Origin: Cryptomeria japonica
Lineage: Eukaryota > Streptophyta > Pinopsida > Cupressales > Cupressaceae
NCBI RefSeq assembly: GCF_030272615.1
Contig: NC_081408.1
Coordinates: forward strand, 612,441,673-612,505,672
DNA: 64,000 nucleotides
Direction of reading: 5' to 3'
Part shown: positions 12,858-24,635 of the stretch, in pieces
Position numbering within the stretch: the first letter of the stretch is position 1
Layout: the number at the start of each line of letters is the position of its first letter
The notes under the pieces: generated by a model
What the model was told of the DNA's origin: nothing
What the model saw: only the letters and a program-made list of their open reading frames with translations
Database searches by the model: none
Program-made: the position numbers and the translations under genes

Positions 12858-13105
12858 TGTATGACTTTGGGAACATCTCGCTCTAAGAGTTTCCTATAGT
12901 TTCGCGAATGTGTAACCCCAATTGAGGTAGATACATTCCTAGTTTTGAGGACATCATGTCTAAGAGTTTGTTTACTCTGGTTTTGGTGGTGTATAACCCC
13001 ACTTAAGACATATATCAATGATGCATTTGGCTTTGGGTGCAAAGCATATCACTCTAAGAGTTTGTTTACTCTTGTTCCGAGGATGAACACCCCATTTAAG
13101 GCATG
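12858..13105. repeat. Three degenerate ~83-bp tandem units
   Basis: Three successive units share TTTG(G/A)G, a CTCTAAGAGTTT core and an AACCCCA(A/C)TT-type end followed by AAGGCAT or a variant. The cores lie near 12880, 12960 and 13050. The repeat sits in the pol-less internal region of the gag-only element. Confidence 0.65.
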
Positions 13106-13890
13106 CAAAAATACTATGCAAAAGTATGGTACAATATGGTACAAAGGGAGCGATATGGGCACCCCCCCTCAAGATATCAACAAAGATTTATGTTGATGTC
13201 TTAAGGAAGCTATAAACAAGGATACCAACATTCAATACCAAGGAAATATCCTTTAGGCAAAAACGTCGTAAATCCTAGCCAAAGAGGGAATACTCTTCAA
13301 GCAAGGATAAGATAGTTGAAAAAGAGATATCTTGCAACAAGTGTAAAGAAGATCTTTGGAGGAGAAGATATATTTTCTCAAAATACATCTACCTCCAAGA
13401 GGAGTTTCCTGAACAAATGTAACATCTTCTACCAAAAGAAACGAAGGGGAACAAGAATTCATACCTTTTCCCTATTGCTAGGTGGAAGAGATTCTTGATA
13501 AAAGATGACACACTTTTGACCCAATGAGAGGGGTAAGTCTATAATAGATATGCATTGCCAAGTGAAGAAGAGGTTATAGCCAAGGACTTACACCTCTTGC
13601 ATAAGAGAGAATACTTGAGAAAACAACAACTTCAAACAAGGAATGACATCAAATCATAAGAAAATACTACTCAACAAAGGAAAAGTGAATCCTTAGAAAG
13701 GATAAGAGATAGAGAGAAATCATTTCTCCCCAAGTGAGAAGAATTACACAACCTCTAAGGAGAGATTAAACATAAGCAAATGCACAATGCACTCATATAA
13801 ATATCTAATGTATGAAAATACAACTCTAAGGAGGGATTAGTACTAAGAGATATACCATTTCATGTACGAAAGGAAATAAGTGGTAATCTT

Positions 13891-13893
<3 letters not shown>

Positions 13894-13940
<47 letters not shown>
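13894..13940. repeat. (GA)n microsatellite
   Basis: About 23 uninterrupted AG dinucleotides. Confidence 0.97.
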
Positions 13941-13942
<2 letters not shown>

Positions 13943-14678
13943 ATAGATTCCTCTGAGGAGGGATTAGTACTAAGAGATATACCATTTCATGTATGGAAGG
14001 ATACCAACACATGAAAAATGCAACCCCTAAATGAAATAGTGATACTTTAGATAGAAAGAGAGAGAGGGAAAATTCCATCCTTGCCCCCCAAGCAAGAGGA
14101 CAAGGATAAATAAGAACAAAGGATCACACATTCTCCAACGAGATATTATCCATAAGAGATGTGCCATATCAAACAAAGAACAAGTCCTAATCAAGGAAAA
14201 CACTTAAGTTCACATAAAGGACAACTCTATACAAGAAAGGACATCAAGTTATGAAGAATGCAATACATAAAGGAAACGATGAAACTTTAAATATAAGAGA
14301 TAAGATAGAGGTAAAAGAGAATCATGTTGCTACCCCAAGATGTTTGAAATTTAAAAAGAACCACCTCTAATGAAAAATTTCCCCCAATTAAGTTAACTAC
14401 TAGTGTCATAGGGTGAGGAGAAACATGAGGGTAAAAGAAGTGATAAGGCACTACCTTTTCACCAAGAAAGAGCAAGATTTGTTGAAATACATATATGAGA
14501 AATTATATTGTTCTTGAACAAATTCCTTAAATTATTTACACTTTCCAAGAGAATGAGAAACACCGGGATGAAAAAGACAATATCCACTACCTTCTTTATG
14601 CTTAGTGCTAAACTTCACAAAGGGAAAAATAACATTCTTGTCATACTTCAATTTCCAAAAGCTTCTAGTAGCCAATTT

Positions 14679-15221
14679 TTATTGATCATAAATAGGTGTA
14701 TGCTTATTATTTTTAGATTGAGGACAAGGGTTATTATTAGAAGAAGAAGGATTCTCATCAATGATTTTAACTTTACCACTATCAATAAGTCCTTTCATTG
14801 CATTTTGAAAATTAGGACAATCATTAGCATGATGATCATGAGTTTGATGAAATGAACAAAAATGAGTTTTTGAAGAAGAAGCACTTTTAGTTGCACGAAT
14901 GGCTTGTTGTCTTGCAAGATGGTCTTTGAAATATTGAATCCTAATGAGGTCATCCATAGGAGATTTATTATCATTTCCTAGGCCTTTTATGGTAATTTGT
15001 GTAGGAGGATTTATAGGGACTCTAATTCCTTGTTCAAATTTTCCAAGTCCCCATCCTCTAAAACCTTGTTTTGATATTATGTTAAAGCCACTCCTATAAG
15101 AATCCTTTAATTGATAGGGTGGAGAAACATTATAGTAAATTTATTTGAAGTTTGTAGTGTAAGAATGTTTAGAAGGAACAAAGGGATTAGTAGATGAAGA
15201 AGGAATATCTTGTGAAGGAAG
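14679..15221 (-). pseudogene. Gypsy gag C-terminal part with zinc knuckle and G-patch-like motif
   Basis: On the minus strand the frame reads, in order, a glycine-rich GFRGWGLGKFEQGIRVPI stretch (about 15015-15070), which resembles the G-patch-like motif of some Tat-type elements; a helical segment DLIRIQYFKDHLARQQAI; and a Cys/His cluster CSFHQTHDHHANDC followed by LIDSGKVKI, the variant knuckle common in plant gypsy Gag. One stop (near 15140) interrupts the upstream part. The frame is then cut by a solo LTR at 15222; the rest of Gag lies beyond 16380. Role when intact: capsid and RNA binding. Confidence 0.6.
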
Positions 15222-16380
15222 TGTAACATCCTAAAATTGCACCCCTTGCAATTTTCAACTACATTTGGGTCTTCACCTTAGTGTTTGTGCCCCTTGACCT
15301 GATCAAAGACTCGATTATGCTCATAGATATCAAAATCTTCATTTAATTCATTGATGCACCTTTCGTGCACCTTGATCCAGCCCTAAATTAGGGTAGGACC
15401 AAGGTGTGGGGCCCTGCTCCCCATTAATGGGGACCTATCTTGGACCCCTCTCCCTTTCCTAATGCAAATTTGTAGCAAGAAAATCCCCTCTATGTTAGCT
15501 AATGTTGTAAAATCAGTCAATTAATCCTACATGCAAGTGTATATGAGTAATTTCCCCTCATTTAATGATCCATCAATCTATCATACACATAGAAGAGATC
15601 AAGCATTCAAGAGCAATTGAGAATTTTCAGTCTTCCTTCCATCTTTGGAGCAACAATCAAAATTTCAATAATTGAAGAGCAGATCATCATTCTACTTCAT
15701 GAAATCATAATTCCATGTGGAGGCAAGAAAAACTTCGTAAGGAGATATAAGAATTTCATTTTCAAGCAATTCAACATCCCATCAAAGAAGAGGATTTCTA
15801 CTTTCAATCATTTCAATTACATTATTTCAACCACTTGGTTAATTCCAAAACCGGGGTTTGACCTGAAGGCAAACCCCTATTTCCAACACATTTCCATTTT
15901 CTTTTGTGTACAAGAAGCAGGTGCATAGTTGTACTTATGGAATTGAGCTTTATCTCCTGAGATGAAAAAACCCCTTTCAACTCATGGAAAGTTGAAAGGA
16001 CCAAGTTGGGGGTGACCTGGTCTAGACACACGGTCCCTACTACTTTTGGTAGATTTCACATAGTAGCTCCAAATCATCTCAAACTTCTTAGATCTAGGTG
16101 CATGATTGAATCTCGAATCTGTAGCTTGTTGTTTTCTCATACTTTGTCTTCATTTCCAACACTTAGTATTAATTCAATTAATCAACTTACAAAAGAGGGT
16201 CAATTACATTACAAACACAACCAATCTGCTTATTATTTAGTCCTTGCATCATTTAGGATTGGATCTAGTAGATTCATCCCCCTCTTTTGAATGTAAAGTC
16301 CCTCTCAAGAGAAAATTGAGTTTAGTGAATCCTCCCTTCCATGTGGTGGATTTTCTAAGCTCCCAATTTTTCACTTTATA
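15222..16380 (+). mobile_element. Solo LTR, inverted relative of the host element's LTR
   Basis: Starts TGTAACATCCTAAAATTG. Its right part (about 16240-16378) is a diverged reverse complement of the start of the 10929 and 17435 LTRs: AAAGAGG and TTGAATGTAA landmarks, then GTGGTGGATTTTCTAAG, then AATTTTTCAC. Flanks GGAAG (15217-15221) and GGAAT (16381-16385) agree at four of five bases. No primer site or second LTR is present, so it is a solo LTR, related to but distinct from the host element. Confidence 0.72.
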
Positions 16381-17415
16381 GGAATATTTTCCTTCCTTTC
16401 ATCATGCATATCCTTTTTGGTAGATTTTGAAGGAAGATCCTTATGATCTAAGGCCTCATCTTTACTTAATGTTACGTGAGGAGAGAGATCATGAATTAAA
16501 TTAATGGCATCATCTTCTCTAATGTTTTTATGTTTAAGATAGGCTCTTGGAGAACAAGGAGGATCTAGAGAGATAGAAACACCATTATTTTGATCTTACC
16601 CCCTTGCGCTAGGGTATGTGTATGAGAAGAAGATGGTGCCATATTTCTCTTACATGCTTGCTCCCCATTAGAGAGATCATTGATAGGAGTATTATCTCTT
16701 TCTTCATTCACATTAGATACCCTAGGAGAGGTATAAGTATTATGTTTTCCATTAGCATCTTTAGAATTGGGATCTACAAAAGCTTTAAGGTGATCCATAT
16801 ATGAAATGCACTTTCCTAGAAACATCACCATAAAACAACACATGCACTATACATGAAATATTTAAGATAAAATTGATTGATAGGAAGGAATTTTGAAACT
16901 CTATCAACACAATATGCCAAAGTCTTGTAAATGAAAAGAAGCAATGTGAAATGAAAGAAGTAGTTATCCAACACATGATTTTGATAAATTTAAGTGAAAA
17001 GAAAGGTAATAATATGTGAAATAGAAAATAAAAAAGATCTATTATTATTCATTATTAAGTTTTAAAATTAGATTTGAAAATTGATGTGACAAATTGAAGC
17101 AATCCACAAATCAAATTAACCAAAATAAATTAGGGTTTTGTTATGAATTAAACTCATTAATTTATATAATTTGATAAAAATGAGATCTATGAATTTGGAT
17201 TTGAATTTTGAAATGTTTCTAATTCAGATCTGAGACAATTAATCCAATCTAAACAATCCACAAGGTCAATTTTAGAATTAAAAGTTTAGGTTTTTGTGAA
17301 AATAACCTCTAAATTTTTGAAACTCAATTGGAAATTAAACTTGTAAATATAAATTTGAATTTTAAATTGCATAAAAACTCAGATCTCAGAACACAAATTA
17401 GAATTAAAGATGTAA
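16381..17415 (-). pseudogene. Gag N-terminal region and leader of the gag-only element
   Basis: The minus-strand frame 16565-16843 contains a polar stretch (MDHLKAFVDPNSKDANGK...) that could be the start of Gag, upstream of the fragment at 14679-15221 once the solo LTR is removed. 16850-17415 is AT-rich leader next to the primer site. I see no conserved domain, so the assignment is by position only. Confidence 0.35.
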
Positions 17416-17431
17416 GGAGTCGGGTTCACCA
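17416..17431 (-). other. Primer binding site
   Basis: On the minus strand TGGTGAACCCGACTCC begins three bases from the LTR end. The same first 12 bases occur beside the LTR at 19505-20612, so both elements use the same tRNA; I could not assign which. Confidence 0.75.
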
Positions 17432-17434
17432 AAA

Positions 17435-18628
17435 TGTAATGGGTGAAAAATTAGGGTTTACACCACAAGAAAGATGAAAACTGCTAATTTTTGCTTGGGG
17501 AACTATTACATTCAAAAGAGGTTTGAATCCAATATATTTATTCACAAACCAATAATGATAAGGACTGAAAAAATTGATTGGATTCAAGGGATGGATTTTT
17601 TTGCCCTCTTTTGTGAGTTGAATTTCTAAAATTAGGGTAAAGTGCTGAAAATGAAGGTAAAAACACAGAAATAGTGAACTACAGTTGTTGAAGTGAGGGA
17701 CACACTTGGATCTGAGAAATATAAGAAGATTTAGATCTGATCCTTGAGAAAAGTTCCAAAAATATCTAGAGCGTAGCGAAATTCGCCCTGGTCCTCCGAA
17801 CTTTTCGCACACGAAAAGGGGTTGATTCATCTTTGCAAATAATTTTGATTCTAAATATCACAACTTCGTACCTATTTCTTGTATACAAAAAGAAAGAGAA
17901 ATAGGTTGGGAATAGAGGCTTGCCTAAGTCAAACCCCAGTTTAGGAATTAACCTTGATTGAAATATTGAAAATATTGAAATAAATAATGGAAGGATATAC
18001 CTAAGATCTACAATGATTGATAACGATGCTTTGCTTCTTGAATGTAATCAAATATGTTGTATGAAATGGCATGAACATGACAAAACCATAATCACACGCA
18101 CATGCTTGCATATGAATGATGTAATATTGCTCCATAATTGATGAATAAATAATGCAGCCTTGAAGACCTCTAGAAATGCTTGATGATGAATACTTCAATG
18201 CTTGAATGCTTGATGATTATAATTTTTCCCTTCTATCCTTGTCTCCCTCTTTTTGTATATCTAAATGAGATGGGAAAGCCACCTTATATACTTTCCCATA
18301 AAAAACTTGCTAATTTTCTAACATGAGCCGACACAGAGCTAGGTTTTTTGCTCAAATTTGATAATGTCAAAGGTGTTCAAAATGGCGCCCAATTAGGGAG
18401 GACCAAAGCATGGTGCCTTGTTCCTAATGAGGAAGAAAGTACCACACCCTGGTCCTACCCTATTTTGTGGCTAGACTAAGGGTCCAGGTGGTGTATAAAT
18501 TAAAAACAAGGTCATATTTGCATGATGCAAGCATAATCAGGTCTTAATTAAGCATTGAGGGACAAACACTAAGGTGAGGGCACAAAATGTGGAATAAATT
18601 GTAAAGGAGTACAATTTAGGATGCTACA
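17435..18628 (-). repeat. 5' LTR of the gag-only gypsy element
   Basis: 1,194 bp, TGTAATGGG ... GGATGCTACA, paired with 10929-12123. Many substitutions separate the two copies, so the insertion is old. Confidence 0.85.
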
Positions 18629-18633
18629 CCCTT

Positions 18634-18795
18634 ATTGGGTTTTCCATGTCATATTTGGTATTTCATGTGTGTATCTACTTAGGGTCAAGTAATTTGAGAT
18701 TAGTTTATCGGATCTATTTTTGTGGGAAAAGTAAAATAAATTTTAATTTACAATTGATTGACCCCTTCTCTCTCAGTTGTCTACGATATTCAACA
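18634..18795 (+). mobile_element. Copia LTR, right part
   Basis: Continues the LTR that starts at 9494. It contains GGGTTTTCCATGTCA, a typical plant copia R/U5 phrase, and ends TTCAACA just before the primer site. Confidence 0.65.
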
Positions 18796-18797
18796 AT

Positions 18798-18809
18798 TTG
18801 TATCAGAGC
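18798..18809 (+). other. Primer binding site, initiator tRNA-Met type
   Basis: TTGTATCAGAGC, one mismatch from the usual TGGTATCAGAGC, two bases after the LTR end. Confidence 0.8.
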
Positions 18810-18851
18810 TTTGGTTCTTAGAAAGTAAGACTAACTACTAGAGGAGATCCA

Positions 18852-19503
18852 ATGGCACATAAATTGAGTATTCCTACTTTTGAAGGATCCGACTATAGCT
18901 TCTGGAGAGTGAAGATGCAAGGTTATTTGATTTCTCTGAGTTACAAGACTTGGAAAGATTTGGAGACCAAGCATATGTAGCCAGCAAATGGACCTACTAC
19001 ACCAGATGAGATTGAAGCCTATGAAGAGAATGAACGAGCAAGGTATGTTATCTTTAGTGCCTTATCTAAAAATGAATTTGCGAAAATTGTTGCATTAGAT
19101 ACTACTTATGAAGTCTAGGAAATATTAAAGAATATCTACAAAGGAAACACTAGAGTCAAGCTAGCTAAGATACAGACTGCTAAAGACAAATATGACAACT
19201 TGAGGATGGAAGAAGGAGAAGACATAACAAATTATTTTTACAAAATTGATAGTGCACTAAATGAGATTAGAGATCTTGGTGGTACCTTGATGATAAGGAT
19301 GTGATAGAGAAGATCATGAGGACTTTACTGTAATGTTACAGTGATAAGATTTCAGCTATTAAAGAAAGGTATGATCCATCCAATTTCACTAGAGAACAGT
19401 TGCATGACAACTTAACATCATTCAAGATGAGGAAGTTTGGTAAAGACAAAATGAAAAAAGAAACAACATTTAAAGCATCAAAGGTTGCGGAAGAAGATTC
19501 AAA
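18852..19503 (+). pseudogene. Copia gag remnant, family 2
   Basis: Starts MAHKLSIPTFEGSDYSFWRV, the usual opening of plant copia Gag (DUF4219/UBN2). It continues with ALDTTYEV and KLAKIQTAKDKYDNLRMEEG, the conserved UBN2 helix region, then GEDITNYFYKIDSALNEIRD. It has stops at about 18978 and 19120, a frameshift near 19280 and a further stop. The sequence is cut at 19504 by the gypsy LTR, so protease, integrase and RT are missing from the window. It belongs with the split LTR 9494-10928/18634-18795 and is a different family from the copia at 28278. Confidence 0.8.
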
Positions 19504-19504
19504 T

Positions 19505-20612
19505 TGTAGACACCTAAAAAATGTCTCTTTAATCGTATACTAATTATTCGTCTATTTAATTAAGTAATTCTTTAATTATTTGATTAGATTAACTATTTCT
19601 TCTAATCATCACCCTTCAACACTTTTAATTATTTGAGTTTCTATCAATTCATCATTTTACTCAATTAACCCTATCTTGAATATTAATTAAATATTATTTA
19701 TTTAATTAACTGCGACTTATTCCTTAGTTAAATAGTCTTAATTATTTAATCAATTCAATTTCTTATGATTAAATAATTTCATTTAAATTATTTAATTAAT
19801 TAATTAAATTCTTTCAAATCCCCAAATTAAAATTCCAATTAATTCCACTTAATTTCATTTCATTTCTTCCAAATTCATATTTCACCAAATGTGAATATCA
19901 ATTAATTTCATGTGCATTTCAACATTCAAAAGTCCAAATGCAAATCCAAATTGAAAATGAAAATCAAATTCAATTTCAAAATTCTACAACACATTCTAAA
20001 ATTACAACTGATTGATCAAATCAGTTAACTTAGTTAACTCATCAATCACCCTTTTTAACTCTCAATCACCTTTTCTGACTGATCAATTAATCCACTTATC
20101 TCTCCAAACAATTCACTAATTTGATTCACCAACTCAGTCAACTAGCTAGTCTATTCAATCTACTGGTTAATCGATTCAGTTGACTCCCCAATCAAATCAG
20201 TTAACAAGTCAATCGATTTTGTTAACAAATCAATCAATTGAGTTCAATGATCAATCAATTTCAGTTATCTGTCAATCAACACTCGAGTTCAAATTCTCAC
20301 CTCCTTTGTGTTGAAAATCTATAAATTCAACCTCTTTTCTCAATTCAAGCTAGAATCATAGTCTTCAAAATTGTTGTCTATCTTATGCAGGAAATCAAGT
20401 TCAATACCTAAGAACCACCTACACCAACAACAATGGAGAAGAACAATGGAAGCACAAATGGAGAATAGGGAGTTTAAATTTAGTTTAATTCTTCCACTTC
20501 TATCATTTATTCTATTGCTTTGTGTTTAAAATCAACTTAATTAGTTAAGGATTTTATGATTCGTCCTTTTAGTCTAATTAGCGTAGATTACATGATTTCA
20601 AGCATGAAAACA
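19505..20612 (+). mobile_element. Gypsy-type LTR (TGTAGACACC family)
   Basis: 1,108 bp, TGTAGACACCTAAAAA ... GAAAACA, directly followed by a primer site. The first third is rich in TTAATTAA-type runs. 19990-20290 contains many short TCAGTTAAC, ATCAATCA and ATCGATT repeats. A relative on the other strand lies at 62158-63577. Confidence 0.75.
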
Positions 20613-20613
20613 T

Positions 20614-20625
20614 TGGTGAACCCGA
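20614..20625 (+). other. Primer binding site
   Basis: TGGTGAACCCGA one base after the LTR end, identical in its first 12 bases to the primer site at 17416-17431. Confidence 0.75.
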
Positions 20626-20694
20626 TGTGAAGAAATTTTAACCTTCATTTTTTGTTTTGATTGATTTTGCAGATCCGTACGTACACAGAAAAAC

Positions 20695-21390
20695 CATAAT
20701 CTGCAATTGATCAGACGGGAGTTTGCAATTGCGAATAATTATCCGCCATTGATATCAAAATCCATTGCAATTGATAATAAAATCCACCACAATTGCTAAA
20801 ATCCTCCGCAATTGCTCAAAAAAGGAAAGAAACAATTTTTTATTTGTCGCTTCTTAATTAGTTGGCCTTGTGCACCTAACCCATAAAAATTTTTAAATTC
20901 TGGAATTTTTTTATTTTTTGCAAAAAATGTGTTTAATCCAATGGCAGGAAAGGTGACCTTCAAAATTGTAGGTGCAAGGAGGGCAAGACAACATAGGAGA
21001 GCACAAAGAGCATACAAAGGGCTACTAAAGGCAGAAAGACAACTTCGTGAAATTGAAGAGGGAGAGGAAATTTCTCAATATCATAGAACTATTCATCGAT
21101 TCCTTGTTAAATACAACTTTTATGATGACATTGATGTGATGGCTCGTGTGATTTGGATTAATATCATTGCCGACTAAAGTTTTGTCTTTTGTCTTTTACT
21201 TTTGTTTATACTAAATTTTTTGCCACATAACTTATGAGTAATTGACCTAATAATGCTATACAATCGCTCAGAGATCAATTTACAATTGCTAACACAGTAA
21301 TTTGCAATTACTAGCATATTAGTTCGCAATTGATCAGAAGTTAATTCACATTTGCACAGAAGGTAATTCACAATTGCCAATTTAAGTTTT
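20695..21390. repeat. Two clusters of CAATTG-centred ~22-bp repeats
   Basis: Cluster 1 (about 20697-20822) and cluster 2 (about 21255-21385) each hold around six degenerate units built on (T/C)GCAATTG(C/A)T, spaced about 17-25 bp apart. The clusters flank the open frame at 20929-21177. Confidence 0.7.
20929..21177 (+). CDS. Hypothetical 82-aa basic protein in a gypsy leader
   Basis: I do not recognise this frame. Residues 12-45 are strongly basic and Ala/Arg-rich (ARRARQHRRAQRAYKGLLKA), then an acidic heptad-like segment, then a hydrophobic C-terminus. It lies about 300 bp after the primer site of the 19505 LTR, where gag would begin, so it could be a truncated gag start. Chance occurrence is possible. 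Confidence 0.3.
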   Translation: MFNPMAGKVTFKIVGARRARQHRRAQRAYKGLLKAERQLREIEEGEEISQYHRTIHRFLVKYNFYDDIDVMARVIWINIIAD

Positions 21391-21962
21391 CTGCATTCTG
21401 TCTTTATTTATCTCTGCTTCTTGTCAGGATCACTCTCTGGTTGTGAAAAGACAGAGCTCTGTAACTGAGAAAAAGATAGGCTGGATAGCCCAACATATGT
21501 CTACTAACATTATTTTCTCTGCAGGGTTAGTGTAGACAATTTCCTTTGGTGCTATTAAAAAGAACAAATCAAATTCTTTTCTTTAATTCACAAATTTCTA
21601 TGAAATTTAAATGTGTCTTGGAGAACAATCAAAATTTAAATGCTTTTGTGTTGAGGTCTTTGTCATCTCATAAGTTTTTAGAGCTTTTCCAACTTGTTTG
21701 CAATGATCAAACTAAATGAGAATAAAAGATTGTCACTTCAAAAAGAATCATTGTCATTTAATTTCTATTTTCCATTAAAATTAAGATAGTGATAAATGTG
21801 ATAGATATGACAAGTTTAAAATAAAAGGATTCGGTTGGCTTGACAAAAACCTCCTCTTTAGTTTTTCACCCTCTAGCTTAAAACTATAATGACTTCAGGA
21901 ATATTAAAAATTGATGCATTATCTACGGACTAGAAAACTGAAAACATCGTGGATAGGATAGA

Positions 21963-22497
21963 TTAAGCTCCAACTAATGGAAACAATTTATTAGCATAGA
22001 CATTAAGCATGATTGCTACAAATTTCTCTGTTAGTTTGGTTTCTGCAAATTTTTCAAATATCTCTATTCCTGCTAGCAAGAGGATTAACGTTTCAGTTTG
22101 ATCATCTTTGTAGAGAGAAACCTGAGCATTATTAAATTTAACATCCCTAGTGTTAAAAGGACTAAATAATGCCTGATATGAGTATAGAAGGCCCTTGTGC
22201 TCCATCATATATTTGAGGCAGTTATTGTCAAATATATTGGGCCAAACAATGTCTAAAGTAGAGAGGTTGATATTGTCAATGCTATTGTTTCTAGGGAAAC
22301 TTGCTCGGAGAGAAGCTTGATATTCGAGTAGAAGATCAAGCTGATGTCCTCTGCTATGTTTTCCAGCGTTGAGTTCTGCCTGTGGGTTAAAAACCCTCCC
22401 ACAGCGAGGTGGGCTAGCATTTTTTTCTGCAGCATCCAGCGTAGAAAACAGCTCCCCTCCTTCACATGCTATAGAAACTCTTGTGCTAAACGGGCAG
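21963..22497 (-). pseudogene. Class III peroxidase pseudogene (internal exons missing)
   Basis: Read on the minus strand, one frame from about 22490 to 21963 shows IACEGGELFSTLDAAEKNA, matching the GCDGSVLLD...EK block after the distal haem His. It then goes straight to YQASLRASFPRN, NLSTLDIVWPNIFDNN and KGLLYSYQALFS, which match the C-terminal LR-x-CP, LDxxTPxxFDNxYY and KGLLxSDQ blocks of plant secretory peroxidases. The segment carrying the proximal His (DxVALSGAHT) is absent, which suggests loss of the middle exons. The C-terminal part has TRDV, LYKDDQTE and FEKFAE but with an insertion, and the usual final Cys is not seen. A stop lies just upstream. Intact relatives are about 320-350 aa, cell-wall haem oxidases. 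Confidence 0.6.
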
Positions 22498-22499
22498 AT

Positions 22500-24385
22500 T
22501 TAGTGTGCAGCAGATATGAGCGAATGGCCCACAGGAAAGGCTACTTGCTCCCCTCCAAACACCCTAGACAAATTTCATCAGATAGTCTTCTAATAGATGA
22601 CACCGACTATGTATCCAGCCACTCCAAATATCTGCATTGTAATACCATATGCTTTCCTTGCTTTGGTTTGTAGGTAGGATTTGAAAATGTGCAGGAAAAA
22701 GTACACGGGCGGGAGATTAAGATTCAAAATTGAAATTCAAACTTAACCATCGTAGTGACTGTCAGCTGGAGAGTTAGAAGGATGCAATGGAAAACTGAAT
22801 GGAGAACGGAAAGTTAAGTGGGCCCACCACACGCCACCTAAGCGGTCAACGCTTAGTGTGTGCTGGTTAAAATAGCCCCTCAAGTGGTTCATCCGCATAA
22901 TTTTGAAAAAAAAAGGTGAAAAGACCATTAATATCTTTCAGCTAGAAGAATGGAGATCATACATTAAAATATGTTTATTGGTCTTCATTTCAAGGACATT
23001 AATTCTTTTTGGAAAATTGTCATTTTGTTATCTTAAAGTTTTTTTAAAAAATATTTTTATATACAAATTTTATTCAACTATTGGTTTTCCTCTTTGAAAA
23101 TTTCAATTTTTATTTGTAAAAGATTTAAAAAAATTCACTTCCAATCAAATTATGTAGTCTAAGATAAAAATTATACCTTTTTTCTAATGTATTTTATTTT
23201 CAGTGTAAATTATATAGATGAATTTAAAATTTAAAATTTTAATCATTTAGGAAAGTGTTTCTTAAGACTCGTATCTTTTCCTACATGTCTTAAGTTTACA
23301 TAAGGTGGTGACACAATCTATACATGAACACCATTTAAATGCCAAAACATACATCCCACATGCAAAGAATAACAAAAATGTGGACATGCATAAAATTACA
23401 CGGTGAACAAGGAGGGGAGCTTAAATAGCTTATTTTCATATGGCATTATGATTCTTCATGGGAAATTTGGTTTTCTAGGTGCGAGTCACAAAGTTCGACA
23501 AGTAATGGTTTAAAAAAGTATTTCCTCAATACATGCACATCTTTTATTTTAATGTGTACTTTTGAATTGCACATATTGCATTTTGCATGTTCTATTACTT
23601 GCTAGGATTCTTCCAATGATTACAAAGAGAAAACATGATATTTGGAGTTAGAAATTCCTAGCACGTGACTTCCCTCAAATTTTTAGCAAGTTCGCTCTAT
23701 ATGATTGTAATAGTTATGCCACTTTCCATTTTTGTTACCTCCTTTGTATTTAAGGAGTCCAACAGTATGAACACATAACCATTCCAAGTTGGTTAGAATA
23801 TGGTGCATTGAGGCATCTTTAAGCAAGTATTGGGTGACATTTTGAAAAGTGTAATTTTTGAACCTTGCATGCATAATGGATCCCACAACGTGTGTTACAA
23901 CCCATGGTAATATTACTATTTACTTTTACTTGTTTTAGTTAAAAAAATTTATCGCATGAATATGTTTTGAATATAAATGTATTTTTGATTAGGAATCAAT
24001 TGAATGGCTATGCAATCAATATGGTATTTTGATATGAAATATATGATGGATATACATAAGTATTCTTTAATAACAACTGAATACTATTGTGATGTGCTAA
24101 GTTGGATGCAGGAAATGAACAAGCCTCTAGATGTGAGGAAGAGTATCACTCAAGAGAAAAATTTGGTTTAATAATCTTAATATATGTGCCTTATTGAGCT
24201 ATCACACACTCACAACCTACTTGGTCAAGTTGAGTTAAACTAGTTGGGTTAGTGGTAAGATGCCTTTTGTCTTTTCAGTATTGTTTAGTAGGGTTTGTTT
24301 ATCCTTGCTTGAAATGTTGGATTGAATCTCTTTGATAGCATTTAACCCTTGTGTTTTCTATCTATATATTAATTGATGAATATAT
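22500..24385. other. AT-rich stretch without recognisable gene
   Basis: Short open frames only (22743-22928, 23683-23886 on the minus strand; 22903-23097 on the plus), none with a family signature. No LTR ends or primer sites seen. Confidence 0.45.
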
Positions 24386-24397
24386 ATGTATATACAA

Positions 24398-24398
<1 letters not shown>

Positions 24399-24480
<82 letters not shown>

Positions 24481-24556
24481 ATTAAGTTTAATGTTCTGGT
24501 TTAATGCTTTATGTATTCAAGATACATACATACATACATACATACATACATACATG

Positions 24557-24632
<76 letters not shown>
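24399..24632. repeat. Compound microsatellite (GT)n-(CATA)n-(TA)n
   Basis: (GT)n at about 24400-24477, (CATA)n at about 24522-24553, then (TA)n interrupted by single G or C to 24632. Open frames across it encode only dipeptide repeats and are not genes. Confidence 0.97.

Positions 24633-24635
<3 letters not shown>

Larger units (their letters stand above)
12146..14678. other. Internal region of the gag-only element without pol
   Basis: Where pol would be expected downstream of gag in the minus orientation there is no RT, RNase H or integrase motif in any frame. The sequence is purine-rich on the plus strand, with short repeated phrases such as GAGGGATTAGTACTAAGAGATATACC at about 13832 and 13955 (quoted in two overlapping parts: GAGGGATTAGTACTA and AAGAGATATACC), a GA microsatellite and a three-copy tandem repeat. 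The plus-strand frame at 12191-12448 is Lys/Arg-rich by composition only. Confidence 0.55.
10929..18628 (-). mobile_element. Gag-only gypsy-type LTR element (non-autonomous)
   Basis: Two LTRs (10929-12123 and 17435-18628) flank about 5.3 kb that holds gag pieces but no reverse transcriptase, RNase H or integrase I can find. Orientation is minus, from the primer site beside the right LTR and the polypurine tract beside the left one. Flanks TCCTT (10924-10928) and CCCTT (18629-18633) look like a target duplication with one mismatch. The internal part was later hit by a solo LTR (15222-16380). A gag-without-pol layout fits a TR-GAG type element that would need pol from a relative, but loss of pol by decay is also possible. 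Confidence 0.75.
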
